NCBI GenBank assembly: GCA_038093515.1 | Contig: JBBPSI010000152.1 | Span: 1-62,372, forward strand | Source: Butyriboletus loyo | Taxonomy: Eukaryota > Basidiomycota > Agaricomycetes > Boletales > Boletaceae | Reading direction: 5' to 3' | DNA: 62,372 nt | Shown here: positions 1-11,798 of the stretch, one piece after another | Layout: the number at the start of each line of letters is the position of its first letter | Numbering within the stretch: position 1 is the first letter of the stretch | Notes under the pieces: generated by a model | What the model was told of the DNA's origin: nothing | Databases searched by the model: none | What the model saw: the letters and a program-made list of their open reading frames with translations, nothing else | Translations under genes and position numbers: made by a program

Positions 1-186
1 ATGTCGAATCCCAAGCAGTCCATCATCACGATGATGCAGGTCTACGAATATTTCGTCTCGCACCACATGGCTAAGGCTTTCGAGTCGCTCTTTGGTTCCA
101 TCACCTGTTTGCCCGGTTGTTTTACGCTTTTCTGTCTGCGTACATGGTCCTGGCCGAGTGGCGATGGCGAAGCTGCCATCTTGTGA
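1..186 (+). pseudogene. chitin synthase fragment
   Basis: The frame open from base 1 encodes a stretch with the family signature [14 protein letters not shown] followed by [10 protein letters not shown], which lies in the catalytic region of fungal chitin synthases just before the QRRRW part of the domain. These membrane enzymes polymerise UDP-GlcNAc into cell-wall chitin. After CLRT the similarity ends and the frame closes at 186, so the downstream half of the catalytic domain and the membrane segments are absent here. The window starts inside the fragment, so an intact upstream part cannot be excluded. A short intron near 140 was considered, but no downstream chitin synthase sequence follows. 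Most likely a truncated relic. Confidence 0.6.
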
Positions 187-1297
187 TCTTTACTTTCTTT
201 TTCGGGTTTAAGTAAGTGACGGGGTCACTATAATACCATCGTCTGTATCGTCCACCAAGGCCACTTCCATTTCAGTGTCGCATCATATAATGCATCATAG
301 GTTAAGTACTTGTTGAAGTTTGAATTGTCTTATCTTTCAAGGGAAACCTGCTTTTCTGCTCTAGGTACAGTTCTTTCATTTTGTTGATCTATATTACTTA
401 GCTTTTCTGCTCTAGCAATCAACACATCGTGTGTTAGCGTCGAGCCGCGATTTCTAGCGATCCTGACAAGCGACCAAGGCTCCCTCCGGAAGTGCGCACG
501 AGAATGGAAGTGAATTATGGGTTGGGACGGCATCACTTCATTTACAGTGGTGTCACGGTCAGATGATAAATTGGTCATAAGCACGTCGGGAACGAGCCCA
601 CGTAGGTCCTAGAATTTACCTCCACCAACGGGTCGGATGGGTCGCTACTCTGAGCAATGCAACTGGAATCTGATTCATTTGATTCAGTGCGTCAGACATC
701 ATGGGGATCCCCTCATAGCTCCCGGGTCTAAGAACAAGGGTTTTGAAGAACTGACAGTGAATACGATGAACTCCTCTTTATGGTGCTGCGAATAACAAAA
801 GCCAGTTCGCCATTCCCCGCCTCCTTTATCGATGAAACAGCACGTGGTTCCTCATCGCTCGTATCGTATTATCAGGAAGAGAAAAATTGAAAGCCAGAAG
901 GGAGGCCATGATCAGGCTCACGCAAGTAATTAACACGGATCATCACTTGGTACCTTTTTAAAAAAATGACGGAGGCTCAAACAACCCGCTGCTTATAGGT
1001 TCCGAGTCCAATGCTGAAAAAAAAGAGGGCTTTGACAGGCAGGCCGGGCAATAGTCCAACTCGCCAGCGCGGTCGTCCAGTCGAGTATACGAGATTGTAT
1101 GTACCTAGATCGATGGATGGATGAGTAAGGCAGCGCGTCGTGAGATTAGAGCAGCCATTAACGAGTATAGCAAGAGTCATGAACGCTGTACGATTTGGAT
1201 GACTCGAACTGTATGGCAAATATCTAAAGTTCATGAATCACGCCTGGTATCGGCGCCCGAATCACCTGGTCGATGCGCCTCATCTTCAGTAGCTGTG
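187..1297. other. intergenic stretch without recognisable gene
   Basis: About 1.1 kb between the chitin synthase fragment and the 3' end of the first WD40 gene. Short open frames exist on both strands (for example 330-584 and 977-1234, minus) but none shows a family motif or convincing splice structure. The last part, from about 980, is similar to the sequence just downstream of the second WD40 gene (about 5890-6170), so it belongs to the duplicated WD40 unit. Confidence 0.5.
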
Positions 1298-3596
1298 CTA
1301 AAACACCAGATCCATGCGGGTAACCTGAATATGACCGAAACGGTACCGCCGCCAGGTTCTCGCTGATGTGATCTGCTGTGAGTCAAACAGAATAAGCCAA
1401 GGAAGCGTACACGCACAATTGCGTAGACCCTCCCGGCCGATGGTTGAGATGGATTGTTCACTTGTTCTTCCTAATCAAAAGTGAGCTATCAGGTTGTAAT
1501 CTATCGTTACAAAAAAGACACACAGGGCCAGCGTTCCCTCGATCTGAATGACCTTGTCTGCTAACGGAGGCGTCCCTGTTGGAATGTTGGCCTACTTCGG
1601 AAACATCGGAAACAGTACCGTTGCCTGCTTCTTGCTGCTGCATTCCTTCGTAAGTCTAGCAATCAAAATTGAAAGAGTGAATGCGCACCACGGTATGGAC
1701 TCCCTGTGGTGTGGCCGAGGGCTCAGACGCCACGGTCACTGGTTGTCCCTAATGAATAAGGTGAGCTACCACGACGTAACCTATCGTCATGATAAATGCA
1801 TACAGAGTCTACTTTCTTCGCATCCGAATGACCTGGCCTACTGCTAGAGGCGGCCCTGTTCGAATGGCTCTTTCTAGTAGTTTTGGACTTTGTCGTAGGC
1901 TGTAGCACAGGATAAGCGACAGCACCAGATAAAAACAAGCTAGACAATCAACGAACCTTTACTACGGGTTTTGCGACCGCTCGCTGAGATAGTTCATCAG
2001 ACACATCGTGTACCGCTGTCTACAAAAGAAGAGAACACTGACCCGCACACGTTGACCTGCGGCCATCCACGAAGGTCTCTGGTTCGCAGTATTCCCTCTT
2101 GCCTGTGAATTAGAACGAGGTTGCGGATTCGCAGCCCGACCGGGATCTCTAGAAAGATAATCTGGCCTATGGGAACTCCGGCTCTTGTCGCCCCTCTTCC
2201 GCATCGTCTGCAGCCACATTTTAACCATCGGAATACCGCCAGATGACGTGGCGCCATCGCGATGTTCATCTGGATCATGCATTTCAGGAGCCTGGGACGT
2301 CGGCGATGGTGGCTCCAGTGGCGTCAATTCAAAAGTAAGAGTCCAGTAAAGTGAATACAGACCTCATCATAGTCAAATACGGGTGCAGGTGCGCTAATTG
2401 GCACCTCAGCCTGGTGTCGTCATGAATGCCAACGTCAAAAGGAAATAGTGAAAGTGTTACCTCCAGTGGATCATCGTCAACGACTTCGTGGTTCTCCGAC
2501 TCGTGCAGATTTGTCATTGTGGGTTGTTCCTTATGTGGGAATGCAGGAGTCAGCGCGGTTTCCCTCGGTAACAGGGGACAAGCTCCTCAACATTCACAAA
2601 TACTTACATGGAAAGTGCCATATGAGCCTGGAAGAATATCGTTGAGATTGCGAACCATGATTTTTCCATCTTCTCTTCCAGTAGCAACATAGCCACAATT
2701 TGTGGAGAGTGCAATTGATCGTAACGTTTCAGTGTCCTCGATGACTGGGCTGATCCGAGCAAGTGTTGAAGTGTCCCAGAATAAGATGGAATGTGGTGAG
2801 ATGGAAGCGAGGAACTTCCCATTGGCAGCTTGAGCGATACACTGTCGGAGGCTCGAGTTACTGTCAGTGTGCGACTGTGATTCAGCTTGTAGAGACCCAG
2901 TGGACACCTCAAAAGTCTGGATTGTCGAGTTGCGAGTTGCAGCAAAAATTTGCTGTCCGTGGTTTGACCACACCAGGGGAGTGACTGCGAGATATTGGCG
3001 ATCCATTTCGACTTTGATGGTGATGAGTTGATCACTGTTGCGACTGTCAAAGATACAGATGGAAGTCCTGCAGGCGGTGGCAACGCGTTCATTGTCCGGG
3101 GAGAATTGAATCCCTATGACGGTACTGTCATGCCGGAGTGGGCCAACCAACCTCTCGCCAGTGACGATGTTCCAGAGGTTCGCTGCATTGTCGCCGCCTG
3201 AAATCCCAGTGGCAAACCTGGTAGCGTCGGGCGAGATGTCTACAGAAGCCACGAAGTTTGTGTCCTCCACCTCAATCATTCTTTCCTGGATTTTGGCGTC
3301 CCATACACTTGCTCCCTGCGCAGTTCCACAGACTATTCGCTTGCCGTCCTTTGACACTGAAATAGCGTTCAAGTCCATTCCGAGTTGTTTCCCCACCTCT
3401 TGGTGGTCTGCAACTCGCCATCGTCGAATCCCATCGTAACTGCCACTCAATAAATGCGTTCCATCAGGGTGAAAAGCAACTGCCCACACCCCATCAGGGC
3501 GACCGGTGTCAAGGACTATCGTATGGTCTTACTGCATTGTCAACATTCTATAATCACTCTTGAGAACTGACACGTACTGTTCTGCTCTGACGACAT
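1298..3596 (-). CDS. WD40-repeat protein with long basic disordered tail, copy 1
   Basis: Eleven exons by splice-signal reading. Exon 1 is only 19 nt (3596-3578, MSSEQN plus one base). Exon 2 (3527-2608) holds a WD40 propeller-like domain with about six to seven blades: HPDGTHLLSGS, SVWD, ISPDATRFATG, FSPDNERVATA, ILFWDTST. Nine short exons then encode a hydrophilic, Arg/Ser/Gln-rich tail and end at a TAG at 1298-1300. The protein is near 580 residues. Role unknown; WD40 propellers bind partner proteins, and in mushrooms such genes often belong to expanded, fast-evolving families. It is one of four copies in this window (also 6228-8458 minus, 47377-49653 plus, 51956-54021 plus). No stop or frameshift was seen along this model. 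Compared with the right-arm copies it is 3 codons shorter near the SLQAESQ region of exon 2. Confidence 0.8.
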
Positions 3597-4620
3597 CCTC
3601 TCTAATGGCGCACGTCCGTAGGTTTCGTAGTGTCAAGAACCAAAATGTTGAGTCGAGCGGTCGTATGGATTTCTGGAGAGAGTTGGACTGCATAGGCACG
3701 TTTCTCCCTTCTCCTTCTCAGACACGCAGGTGCCTCGTGTCGTTGGCGCTTATTCTTACTCGCCTCCCAGCTAGCCGACGGATGATCATTAACCAGGCAA
3801 TCAGCGGATGTTAGTGTCATTGAACGTGGTCTTACTGGGAACTTGCTATCGTCGTGTCTTCTCGGCTGAATTTAAGTTATAGGACTCTACCTCGATGGCA
3901 CTCGCCGCCGCACTGGCACGTCCATGCAGGTATGCAAGCACGAAGCTCGTGGACATGTATTGGTGCACCGGGTATTGATCTTGTATCCGCCAAGTCTAGC
4001 CCGGCTTCACTCTGAGGTCACCCTCTGAATCGCGACCTGTAACTCCCCGCAGTCGCTTGAACGTGGAACACTCCAAATACGCATCCTACCGCTGCCATCA
4101 AGGCCAGCACCCCGGAACATACACCAAATGATGGGGCGAGCGCAATGCAAGGCGTCATCGCTCTCACTGAAACCGATACAGAACGAGGGAGGCTGATATC
4201 TGATCCGATGTCGCACACAGATACCGCCATCTATGTATATGGCAGTGGATGACAACCACACGTCCGCGACATGTCGTTTTTCTAGGTAGGAGCCTCCGCC
4301 CCAAGCCCGCGTCGGAGCACCCGAACTAAAGCTGCGTTCCTCCCGCAGTGAAACACGACGTCGTGTCCACAAAGGCCAACGCAGGTTAAGCCTACCGGTC
4401 CCCGTCCTCTAGGCATGCATTGTGCGCCCCAACTTCAGGCTTCTCAGTTACTTCCGAGTCAGGGCTCAAAGGGCACCTCTGGCGGTTCAACCCGCCGCTG
4501 CTCGTCATGCCGGAAGAATGACGAATAAAAGTGGAACGGGACAAAAGCCCGGGACGACGACCAGATCCCGGATTGTCTCTACATCTCACTACTGAATGCG
4601 TGGTGATGAAGTTGGTATCT
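3597..4620. repeat. duplicated 5' flank of the WD40 unit, copy 1
   Basis: Sequence upstream of WD40 copy 1. It resembles the upstream flank of copy 2 (about 8459-9420) and, in reverse orientation, that of copy 4 (about 50890-51955): shared stretches include the block around 4200-4370 and the block around 4490-4590. No coding family was recognised; long frames such as 4007-4372 (minus) appear in several copies but carry changing stops and frames. It probably contains the WD40 promoter. Confidence 0.55.
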
Positions 4621-4654
4621 GTCAGTTCAACAATTTTAACTTGTCAGCTAGTTG

Positions 4655-4753
4655 CTGTCTGTCGAATGGCCCACTGTTGACGAAATCGTTGAGTGCTTCG
4701 ACATTTCCATTTCCTTGCCTCCTATACCCTCAGAGTACATTTGCACGCTATGA
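4655..4753 (+). pseudogene. relic exon resembling the C-terminal end of a protein kinase domain
   Basis: A short frame reads VEWPTVDEIVECF and ends PSEYICTL then TGA. Two sister copies (9433-9513 plus, 50752-50853 minus) read SDERPTVDEIVE or close to it. The pattern with RPT followed by DEIVE resembles subdomain XI of protein kinases, where Arg is conserved; in this copy the Arg is replaced by Trp. No upstream kinase exons were found nearby, so this is probably the last exon of a lost divergent gene carried along in the duplicated unit. The kinase assignment is weak. Confidence 0.35.
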
Positions 4754-6176
4754 TGTACTAGCGTCTTGATTGACTAAATCGTCACAATATATTACTACCC
4801 CCGACACCGATGATGAGGCGCGTAGCTTCGCGAATGACAGAGGGAATGTTTATCTGTAGCTGTCGGGAATGTCTATAGCGAGGAAAGGAAGAGAAAAGGT
4901 CACCGTCAATCAGGCTACACGACTTGGGTCCAGGACTTCTCCGACGGAATGAGGCACTATACGACGGGTTTCTTGCAAGGGATGCCTCACATGATCGAAT
5001 ACAATTAATCCTAATGCTCGGACCCGCACTGATAAAGGGTCAGTCACCCCAAGATCCCACTCTGTGTCATCATGAGACTCCACCGTTGAGGTTCTGTTAC
5101 CAATGATGCATGAGTACATGTTCGTGCGCCAAACGGTTGTTAGCCCACATTGGGATCCAGTGCACCATCCCAAACCGTAACAGAGTTGGCAAAGGTGATG
5201 TTGAGCGGCGCGTTCTGTGTGCGAATCCGCCGTAGATGGATTGGATCCATGCTTGAACACAGGACTCTGGCTGCCATGCTCATACTCGCCGACGACAAGG
5301 AAGTACTCGGTATTCGTGGGCATTGAATAGGAAGGCCACTGCTTGCGGGGGATGATCGTTGATCGTCCACGACTGGTCAAGAATAAAATCCAGCTGCGTA
5401 TCACAAACAGCCAGGAACTAGCAGATCGGACGAATATTCCTGATCAATACAGGCGGTCGTTTTTATCCAGCAGCTTCGGGGTTCAAGGCGTTGGTACTCA
5501 CGTTTAACGCTCATACGAGCGAAAAAAAAAAAAAGGACGAGGCTGACCAGTTTGATAGTGGACACACGCTAAAGCAGACAACAATGGTCTTCCATCGGTT
5601 GAGATTCAGCCCGTTTTTGTATCTGCTCGTCGATGATCGCGACGAACTGGGGGTTCCTTTTATTTCCTGTGCGACCACGTGGTACAGAGAAGCTAGAAAC
5701 GAGGGATGCTGGGAACAGACACGAGGATACGAGGTGAGGTGACGAGAGGGCCCGAAGAAACAAACGGGTAATGATTCGTGAACGTTGGCGCGTACTGTGT
5801 CGTTTCGACTTTAGGTTCGCCAAGGTCTCGGTGTGACATGAGCCTGAAGAGATGCGCATGGGGGAATCCAAGACGAGTCGGTATTAGATGGTGTACAAGC
5901 CAAAAATGTCATTTATAGGTTCGTCGGCCTGCAGAGTTGTAGCTTACCTTCAGTCAAGTATGTATGAGACTGGAGGAAAGTAGCGAGGCAGCGGGTCGCG
6001 AGAATGGAGCAGGGGCCACTGTCGAGCGTCACTAGTGAGAGTCATGAACGCTGTGATTTACATAAATAACTCGACGAACAAGAACTGTATGGTAAATATC
6101 TAAAGCTCATGAATCCCCCCCGGTATCTACACCCGAATCACCTGGTCCATGCGCCCCACCATCGGTAGTAGCTGTG
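4754..6176. other. intergenic stretch, unassigned reading frames
   Basis: About 1.4 kb. The longest frame (4910-5404, minus, 164 aa) and a second one (5569-5871, minus) show no recognisable family, and no chain of exons could be built. The segment from about 5890 onward is similar to the region downstream of the other WD40 copies. Confidence 0.45.
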
Positions 6177-6227
6177 CTAAAACACCAAATCCATGCTGGT
6201 AACCGTAACCTGAATGTGACCGAAACG

Positions 6228-8458
6228 CTACCGCCGCCTGGTTCGCGCTGATGTGATCCGCTGTGAGCCAAACAGAATAGGCCAAGGAAATGTACACGCA
6301 CAGTTGCGTAGACCCTCGCAGTTGATGGTTGAGATGGATTGTTTTCTTCCTAATCAAAAGTGAGCTATCATATTGTGATCTACCGTCACCAAAAAGACAC
6401 ACAGCGCCAGTGTTGTTTCGATCTGGATGACCTTGTCTGCTACCGGAGGCGTCCTGGTTCGAATGGCCGACTTCGGAATCAGTAGCGTCGCCTGCTTCTT
6501 GCTGCTGTATTCCTCCGTAAGTCTAGCAATCAAAATCGAAAGAGTGAATGCGCACCATGACATGGACTCCCTGTGGTGTGGCCGACGACTCAGACGCCTC
6601 GGTCGCTGGTTGTCCCTAATAAAAAAGTGAGCTGTCACGACGTATCTATCGTCACGACAAACGCATACAGAGTCTACTTTCTTCGCATTCGACTGACCTG
6701 GCCTGCTACTGGAGGCGGCCTTGTTCGACTTACTCTTTCTAGTAGTTTTGGTCATTGTCGTACGCTGTTACGCAGGATGAGTGACGGCACCAGATAAAAA
6801 CAATCAACGAACCTTTACTACGGGTTTTGCGACCGCTCGCTGGGATGGTCCGTCAGACACACCGCACACCATTGTCTAAAAAAGAAGAGAACACTGACCC
6901 GGACACGTTGACCTGCAGCCATCCACGAAGGTCTCTGGTTCGCAGTATTCCCTATTGCTGGTGAATTGGAACGAGCTTTCGGAGTCGCAGCCCGACCGGA
7001 TTCTCTGGAAAGGTGATCTGGCTGATGGGAACTCTGGCGTTTGTCACCCCCCTTCCTCATCATCTGCAGCCACCTTTTAACCATCGGAATACCGCCAGAT
7101 GACGCGGCAGTGTCGCGATGTTCATCCGGATCACGCACTTCGGGAGCCTGGGACACCGGCGATGGTGGCTGCAGCGACGTCAGTACGCAAGGAAGAGTCC
7201 AGTAAAATCAGTACAGACCTCATCGTAGTCAAATACGGGTGCAGGTGCACTAGTCAGTACCTCAGCCTGGTGGCGTCATGAATACCAACGTCGAAAAGGA
7301 AACAGTCAAAGTCTTACCTCCAGTGGATCATCGTTAACGGCTTCGTGGTTCTCCGACTGGTGCGGATTTGTGGTTGTGGGTTGTTCCTTGTGTGGGAATG
7401 TAGGAGTCAGTGAATTCCTCAGTAACAGGGCGACAAGTTCCTCAACATTGTAAATGCAGAGATACTTACATGGAAAGGGCCATATGAGCCTGGAAGGATA
7501 TCACTGAGATTGTGAATCATGATTTTCCCATCTCTTCTGCCAGTAGCGACATAGTCACAATCTGCGGAGAGAGCAATTGATCGTAATCCAGTGTCGTCGA
7601 TGACTGGGCCAATACGAGCAAGTGTCGAAGTGTCCCAGAACGAGATGGAATGTGGCAGGGAAGAAGCGAGGAACTTCCCATTGGCAGCTTGAGCGATACA
7701 GTGTCGGAGGCTCGAGTCACTATCAGTGAGCGACTGCGATTCAGCTAGTAGGGACCCAGTGGAATCCTCAAAAGCCTGGATCGTCTTGTTGTGAGTTATG
7801 GCAAAGATTTGCTGTCTGTTGTTTGACCACACGAGGGGAGTGATTCCAAGATTTTGGGAATCCATTTCAACCTCGATGGTGATGAGTTGATCACCATTGC
7901 GACTGTCAAAGATACAGATGGAAGTCCTGCAGGCAGTGGCAATGCGTTCACCATCCGGGGAGAATTTAATCCCTATGACACTACTGTCATATCTGAGTGG
8001 GCCAACTAATCTCTCACCAGTGACGATGTTCCAGACGGCGCTCGCTGCATTGTTGCCAAGTCCAGTCCCAATGGCAAACCTGGTAGCGTCAGGCGAGATG
8101 TCTACAGAAGTCACATCCTTCGTGCCCTCCACCTTGATCATTCTTTCCTGGATTTTGGCATCCCATACACTTGCCCCTTTCGTAGTTCCACAGACTATTC
8201 GTTTGCCATCCCTCGATACCGAAATGGCGTTCACTTTCATTCCCAGTTGTTTCCCCACCTCATGGCCGTCTGCAACTCGCCATCGCCAAATCCCATCGTT
8301 ACTCCCGCTTAATAAATGCATTCCATCGGGGTGAAAAGTGACTGCCCACACTGAATCAGAGCGATCGGTGTCAAGCACTATCGTATGGTCTTACTGAACT
8401 GTTAGCATTCTATTATCACTCCTGAGAACTGACACGTACTGTTCTGCTCTGACGACAT
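6228..8458 (-). CDS. WD40-repeat protein with basic tail, copy 2
   Basis: Same architecture as copy 1. The 19-nt first exon starts at the ATG at 8458-8456, the propeller exon is 8389-7470, and nine small tail exons follow. The start ATG and the downstream acceptor after TAAG keep the frame into HTIVLDTGRSDSV. WD blades include HPDGMHLLSGS, ASVWDAK, FSPDGERIATA and ISFWDTST. In the last exon a TAG at 6230-6228 replaces a sense codon (Cys/Tyr/His position CAC or TAC in other copies), removing about 15 residues relative to copy 1; otherwise the frame is open. The 5' flank and the neighbouring NAD(P)-binding gene are mirrored near copy 4, so this copy and copy 4 are probably the two arms of one inverted duplication. 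Confidence 0.8.
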
Positions 8459-9425
8459 CCTCTCCAATGGCGCACGTTCGTAGGTTTCGTAGTGTCAAGA
8501 AGCAAAGTGTTAAGTCGAGCGGTGGTATGGACTCTGGAGAGAGTTCAACTGCACAGGTACGTTTCTTCCTTCTCAGACGCGCAGGTGCCTCGTGTCGTTG
8601 GCGCTTATGCTTATTCGCCTCCCAGCTCCTAGTCGACCTCCTTCGTCCCATTAACCAAGAAATCAGCAGATGCTGGTGTCAGCGAACGCGGTGTCACCAT
8701 GGAACTTCCGATCGCGCGTCGTATCTCCTTGGCCGCTGGCTGACTTTAAGTTGCACAGTGACTCTACCCCGATTGCACGCGCCGCCGTCGCACGCCCATG
8801 CATACATGCAAGCACGAAGCTCGTGGACATGTATTGGTGCACCGGGTGTTGATCTTGTATCCGTCGAGTCTAGCCCGGCTTCACTCTCAGGTCGCTCTCT
8901 GAACCGCGACCTTGGCCCCGCTTGAACGTCCAACACTCCGAATACGCATCTCACTGCTGCCAGTAAGGACAGCCCCCCTGGAATCTACACAGGTGATGGC
9001 GCCAGCGCAACGCAGGCGTCATCGCTCTCAGTGAAACCGATACAGGATGAAGGAGGCTGATATCTAGTCCGATCATCGCCATGTATGCATATGGCAGTGG
9101 ATGACGACCATACTTCCAGATATGTCGTTTTCTGGGTAGGCGCCTCCGCCGCAAACCCGCGTCGGAGCATCCAAATTGAAACTACCTTCCCCCCTCAGTC
9201 AAACACGTCATCGTGTCCTGTGGTGCCAACGCAGCGTTACGCCTACCGGTCCCCCTCCTCTGGCCATGCGTCGCGCACCACGGCCTCGGGCTCCTCTGGC
9301 GGTTTAACCCGCCGCTGCCCGTCTTGCCGGAAGAATGACGAATAGAAGTGGAGTGGGACAAAAGCCCGCGACAACGACCAAATTCCGGATTGGCTCCGCA
9401 TCTCTCCATTAAATGCGTGGTGATC
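8459..9425. repeat. duplicated 5' flank of the WD40 unit, copy 2
   Basis: Upstream flank of WD40 copy 2, similar to 3597-4620 and, inverted, to 50890-51955. The blocks around 8740-8890, 9000-9170 and 9300-9420 are the clearest matches. No protein family was recognised in the frames it contains. Confidence 0.55.
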
Positions 9426-9432
9426 AAGTAAG

Positions 9433-9513
9433 TTGGTATCTGATGAACGGCCTACTGCTGATGAAATCGTTGAATCTGTCGACATTTCATTCCCTTACCC
9501 CCGATACCCTTGA
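9433..9513 (+). pseudogene. relic exon, kinase-tail-like, second copy
   Basis: The frame reads LVSDERPTADEIVESV and stops at TGA 9511-9513. It is a sister of 4655-4753 and 50752-50853 and keeps the Arg of the RPT triplet that copy 1 lost. No adjacent exons of a kinase domain were found. Confidence 0.35.
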
Positions 9514-9677
9514 GGTACATCAGCACGCTAGAAATTACTAACGTCTTCATTGATTAACTCGTCAGAATGTATTACTAACTCCTACATTATGTCATGTAAC
9601 ATATTTCTTCTGAATGGCCCGCCCCACCGTCGTATCGCAACTAAAAGGATAAACATAGCTAGCAAGCCGGGCAGACC

Positions 9678-10628
9678 CTAGTAAGCGATACTAACGCGCT
9701 TCCCCTCCCATTCGTCCCAATGCCTGACCACTTTCTCGACCAGGAAATGTGCCACGTCCTTCCTCGAAACCGTCCACCGCCCCGCGAGGTCCCCTACTTC
9801 GACCATGTAAGGTTCCCCACTCGCTGAGCTGTCCCAAGTATCCGCACGACACGCCCCGTCTGTTAACAGCGCAGGCCGCACCATGACAACGTTTTTCAAC
9901 GTCCCTGGGACCGGCAAGTCCACGCTCGTTTTCCAATCCCCACCAAGTACCTCCGTTCCAGGATTATCCTCCGTCTTCCACTCCCAACCCGCACAATACG
10001 CCAGCGCTTGCTCCGCGCCACGTTTGTCCGCGTGCGGGACGGCGAAAAAGTAGGTGTAGAACTGCTTGAGAAGAAATGGTTGCCTGTGATGGCCGACGCG
10101 AGTGGTTCCGGCAGAGGAGATGGCGATGATGTTGGGGTGTGGAGTTGGGAGGGTTTCGAGACAGTTGAGGAGGGACTGAGTCACGAGATTGGGAGGGGAG
10201 ACCACGAAGCCTTTGGTAAGTGCGAAATGGGGTGTCCCGCCTGTCAAGTGGCGATAAATGCGCGTGAGATCGAACAAGGGGTCGTTGATAATGGTGCAGC
10301 TTACCGACCGTGAAAAGGAGAAAGTCGACGGGTTTGCCGTCGACTCCCTGGGCGGCCACCCAAGCATGTTTGACGTCCTCCTTGACTAGTGCATCGCCTT
10401 GAACAAGTCTTGCTTTTTCGGTACGAACATACTTTTGAATTGTTTCGTCGTCATCAAAAACGCCAGGCTTTCTCAAGAGGAAGGTGACCGTAGCCCCTAA
10501 ATCTGATCACCATCGTTCAGCGCATCGCAAGACATGTGGATAGTACCATGCATACCAAGGAGTCTTACCGAGGAAAAGTAGCCAATGTTCCTCGACCCTC
10601 CAATTGACAATACTTTGATGTTGTCCAT
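9678..10628 (-). CDS. NAD(P)-binding Rossmann-fold protein
   Basis: Three exons. Exon 1 starts at ATG 10628-10626 with IKVLSIGGSRNIGYFSS, a glycine-rich dinucleotide-binding strand typical of short-chain/NmrA-like proteins. It continues through VRLLG to a donor GTATGC, and exon 2 opens with ATVTFLLRKP. Exon 2 ends VDFLLFTVG, and exon 3 runs from GTPHFALTKGF to the TAG at 9680-9678 (SIAY end). Conserved blocks include IIAISSAGTTR, AYCAGWEW and WTVSRKDVAHFLVE. About 280 residues, matching a widespread but uncharacterised fungal family; substrate unknown. Both introns keep frame and no disruption is visible. A broken copy of its 3' half lies at 50270-50619 on the other strand, upstream of WD40 copy 4. 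Confidence 0.85.
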
Positions 10629-10950
10629 GACGCGGTTAATGTCAAGCCCGAACTGGCCTCCTTTATATGCACGAAAGGAGAGATCTTACTCATCATGCTG
10701 CGGGCTGTTGATTGGTGTCCGTATGTTCACTTAGCAATCACCCAGGCACCAATCTGTGACATGACTCCACAGCCGTGGGTGATGCTGCGGCCACGGACAG
10801 GCACCAACGCCCCCTCGTCCCGATCGGTACCCAGCAGATCAATTGACACATGCTCAGTACTTACTACAGTCTGTAATGAACTGCAAACAAACATGAACAT
10901 TCTCAGCTGCCAGGGTCAACCAAATAAAAGTTAGAATTGGATTCATTCAT

Positions 10951-11798
10951 TCATTGTGTCTGCGATCCAGACGTGCCACTGGACTGCGGAGTAATGTTAA
11001 CGACTCTGCCATCGTCGCAGATGACCCTGAATCGCACTGCAAAAGCATCAGGTCTCAATACAGATTCCCTCAGATGTCAATGCAAGACGTACGAGGTGTG
11101 AACGTTTGTCCTTTCGCTTTGCGAATGCTTGTAAAGTACAGCGTTCCGCTTCCTATAATGACCTCAAAACTGCCATCCTGTTTGACGAACAAAGACACGC
11201 TAAACTAACCTCGGTGACCTTTTAATCGACAGCTCACGTCGACGTTTCCCTGTGGGAGATTGACCTGCCCGAGCGCACGGCATCAGAATCGACACACCAA
11301 ACATGGAGGGGAAACGAGACACACAGAACCGCTGATCCAGGGGTCGCCATTCAGGTACCATGTCGGCTCGAACCGTATAGCGTCACCCAAAGCATCCTGC
11401 AACTCCTTGTCCTGTCGTACGGTTTGCAAAATCTGGCGTACGACGGAACTCGAGAGACGTTCTTGGTTCATCGCTACGAGGAGGAACGCAGCCCATCCGG
11501 ATGCCCCGAGTGCGGCAAATGCGAGAATAAACGGCCATCGTTTCTGCACGAGCGTACTTTAGTCTCTTCATAGGACGACAGCGATAACTGGTACCTGTAT
11601 TTGGGGCAAGTCGTGGCGTGGAGAAGGACGAGTGTAATAGAGTTTGGGTTTGGATGGGGCTGAAAAGGTCTCGGTGCGAGGTTCTTCTGTAGGAGGGGGT
11701 GGGGGGGGAAGTTGAGTGGCTGTTGCATATGTGCGTCGTTCAGAAAAAAGAACACGACGTGGTGCAAGTGAGCGAGTTGCCCGAGCAAACGTTGACAT
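10951..11798 (-). CDS. COA1: cytochrome c oxidase assembly factor 1 (COA1-like)
   Basis: Exon 1 (from ATG 11798) encodes a basic, Ser/Arg-rich presequence (MSTFARATRSLAPRR) fitting mitochondrial import, then a proline-rich linker to LPQIQ. Exon 2 gives KRWPFILAFAALGASGW, one membrane segment, followed by AMNQERLSSSVVRQI, WYLNGDPWISG and, in later small exons, VNLPQGNVDVSCRLKG, SGTLYFTSIRK and FRVICDDGRVV. This order matches the COA1 family, an inner mitochondrial membrane protein acting early in complex IV assembly with Shy1 and Mss51 in yeast. All introns are short and frame-consistent; stop TGA at 10953-10951. It lies 322 bp from the NAD(P)-binding gene in the same orientation. Confidence 0.85.

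Noticed and set aside
4007..4372. 121-codon minus frame upstream of WD40 copy 1 as a real gene
   Set aside because: Related frames in the other copies differ in length, start and stops, and none shows a domain; better treated as duplicated flank.
7897..8334. 145-codon plus-strand frame opposite WD40 copy 2 (also 52080-52517 minus and 47471-47860 minus)
   Set aside because: It is the antisense of the WD40 propeller exon; the repeated frames mirror the coding strand and have no family of their own.
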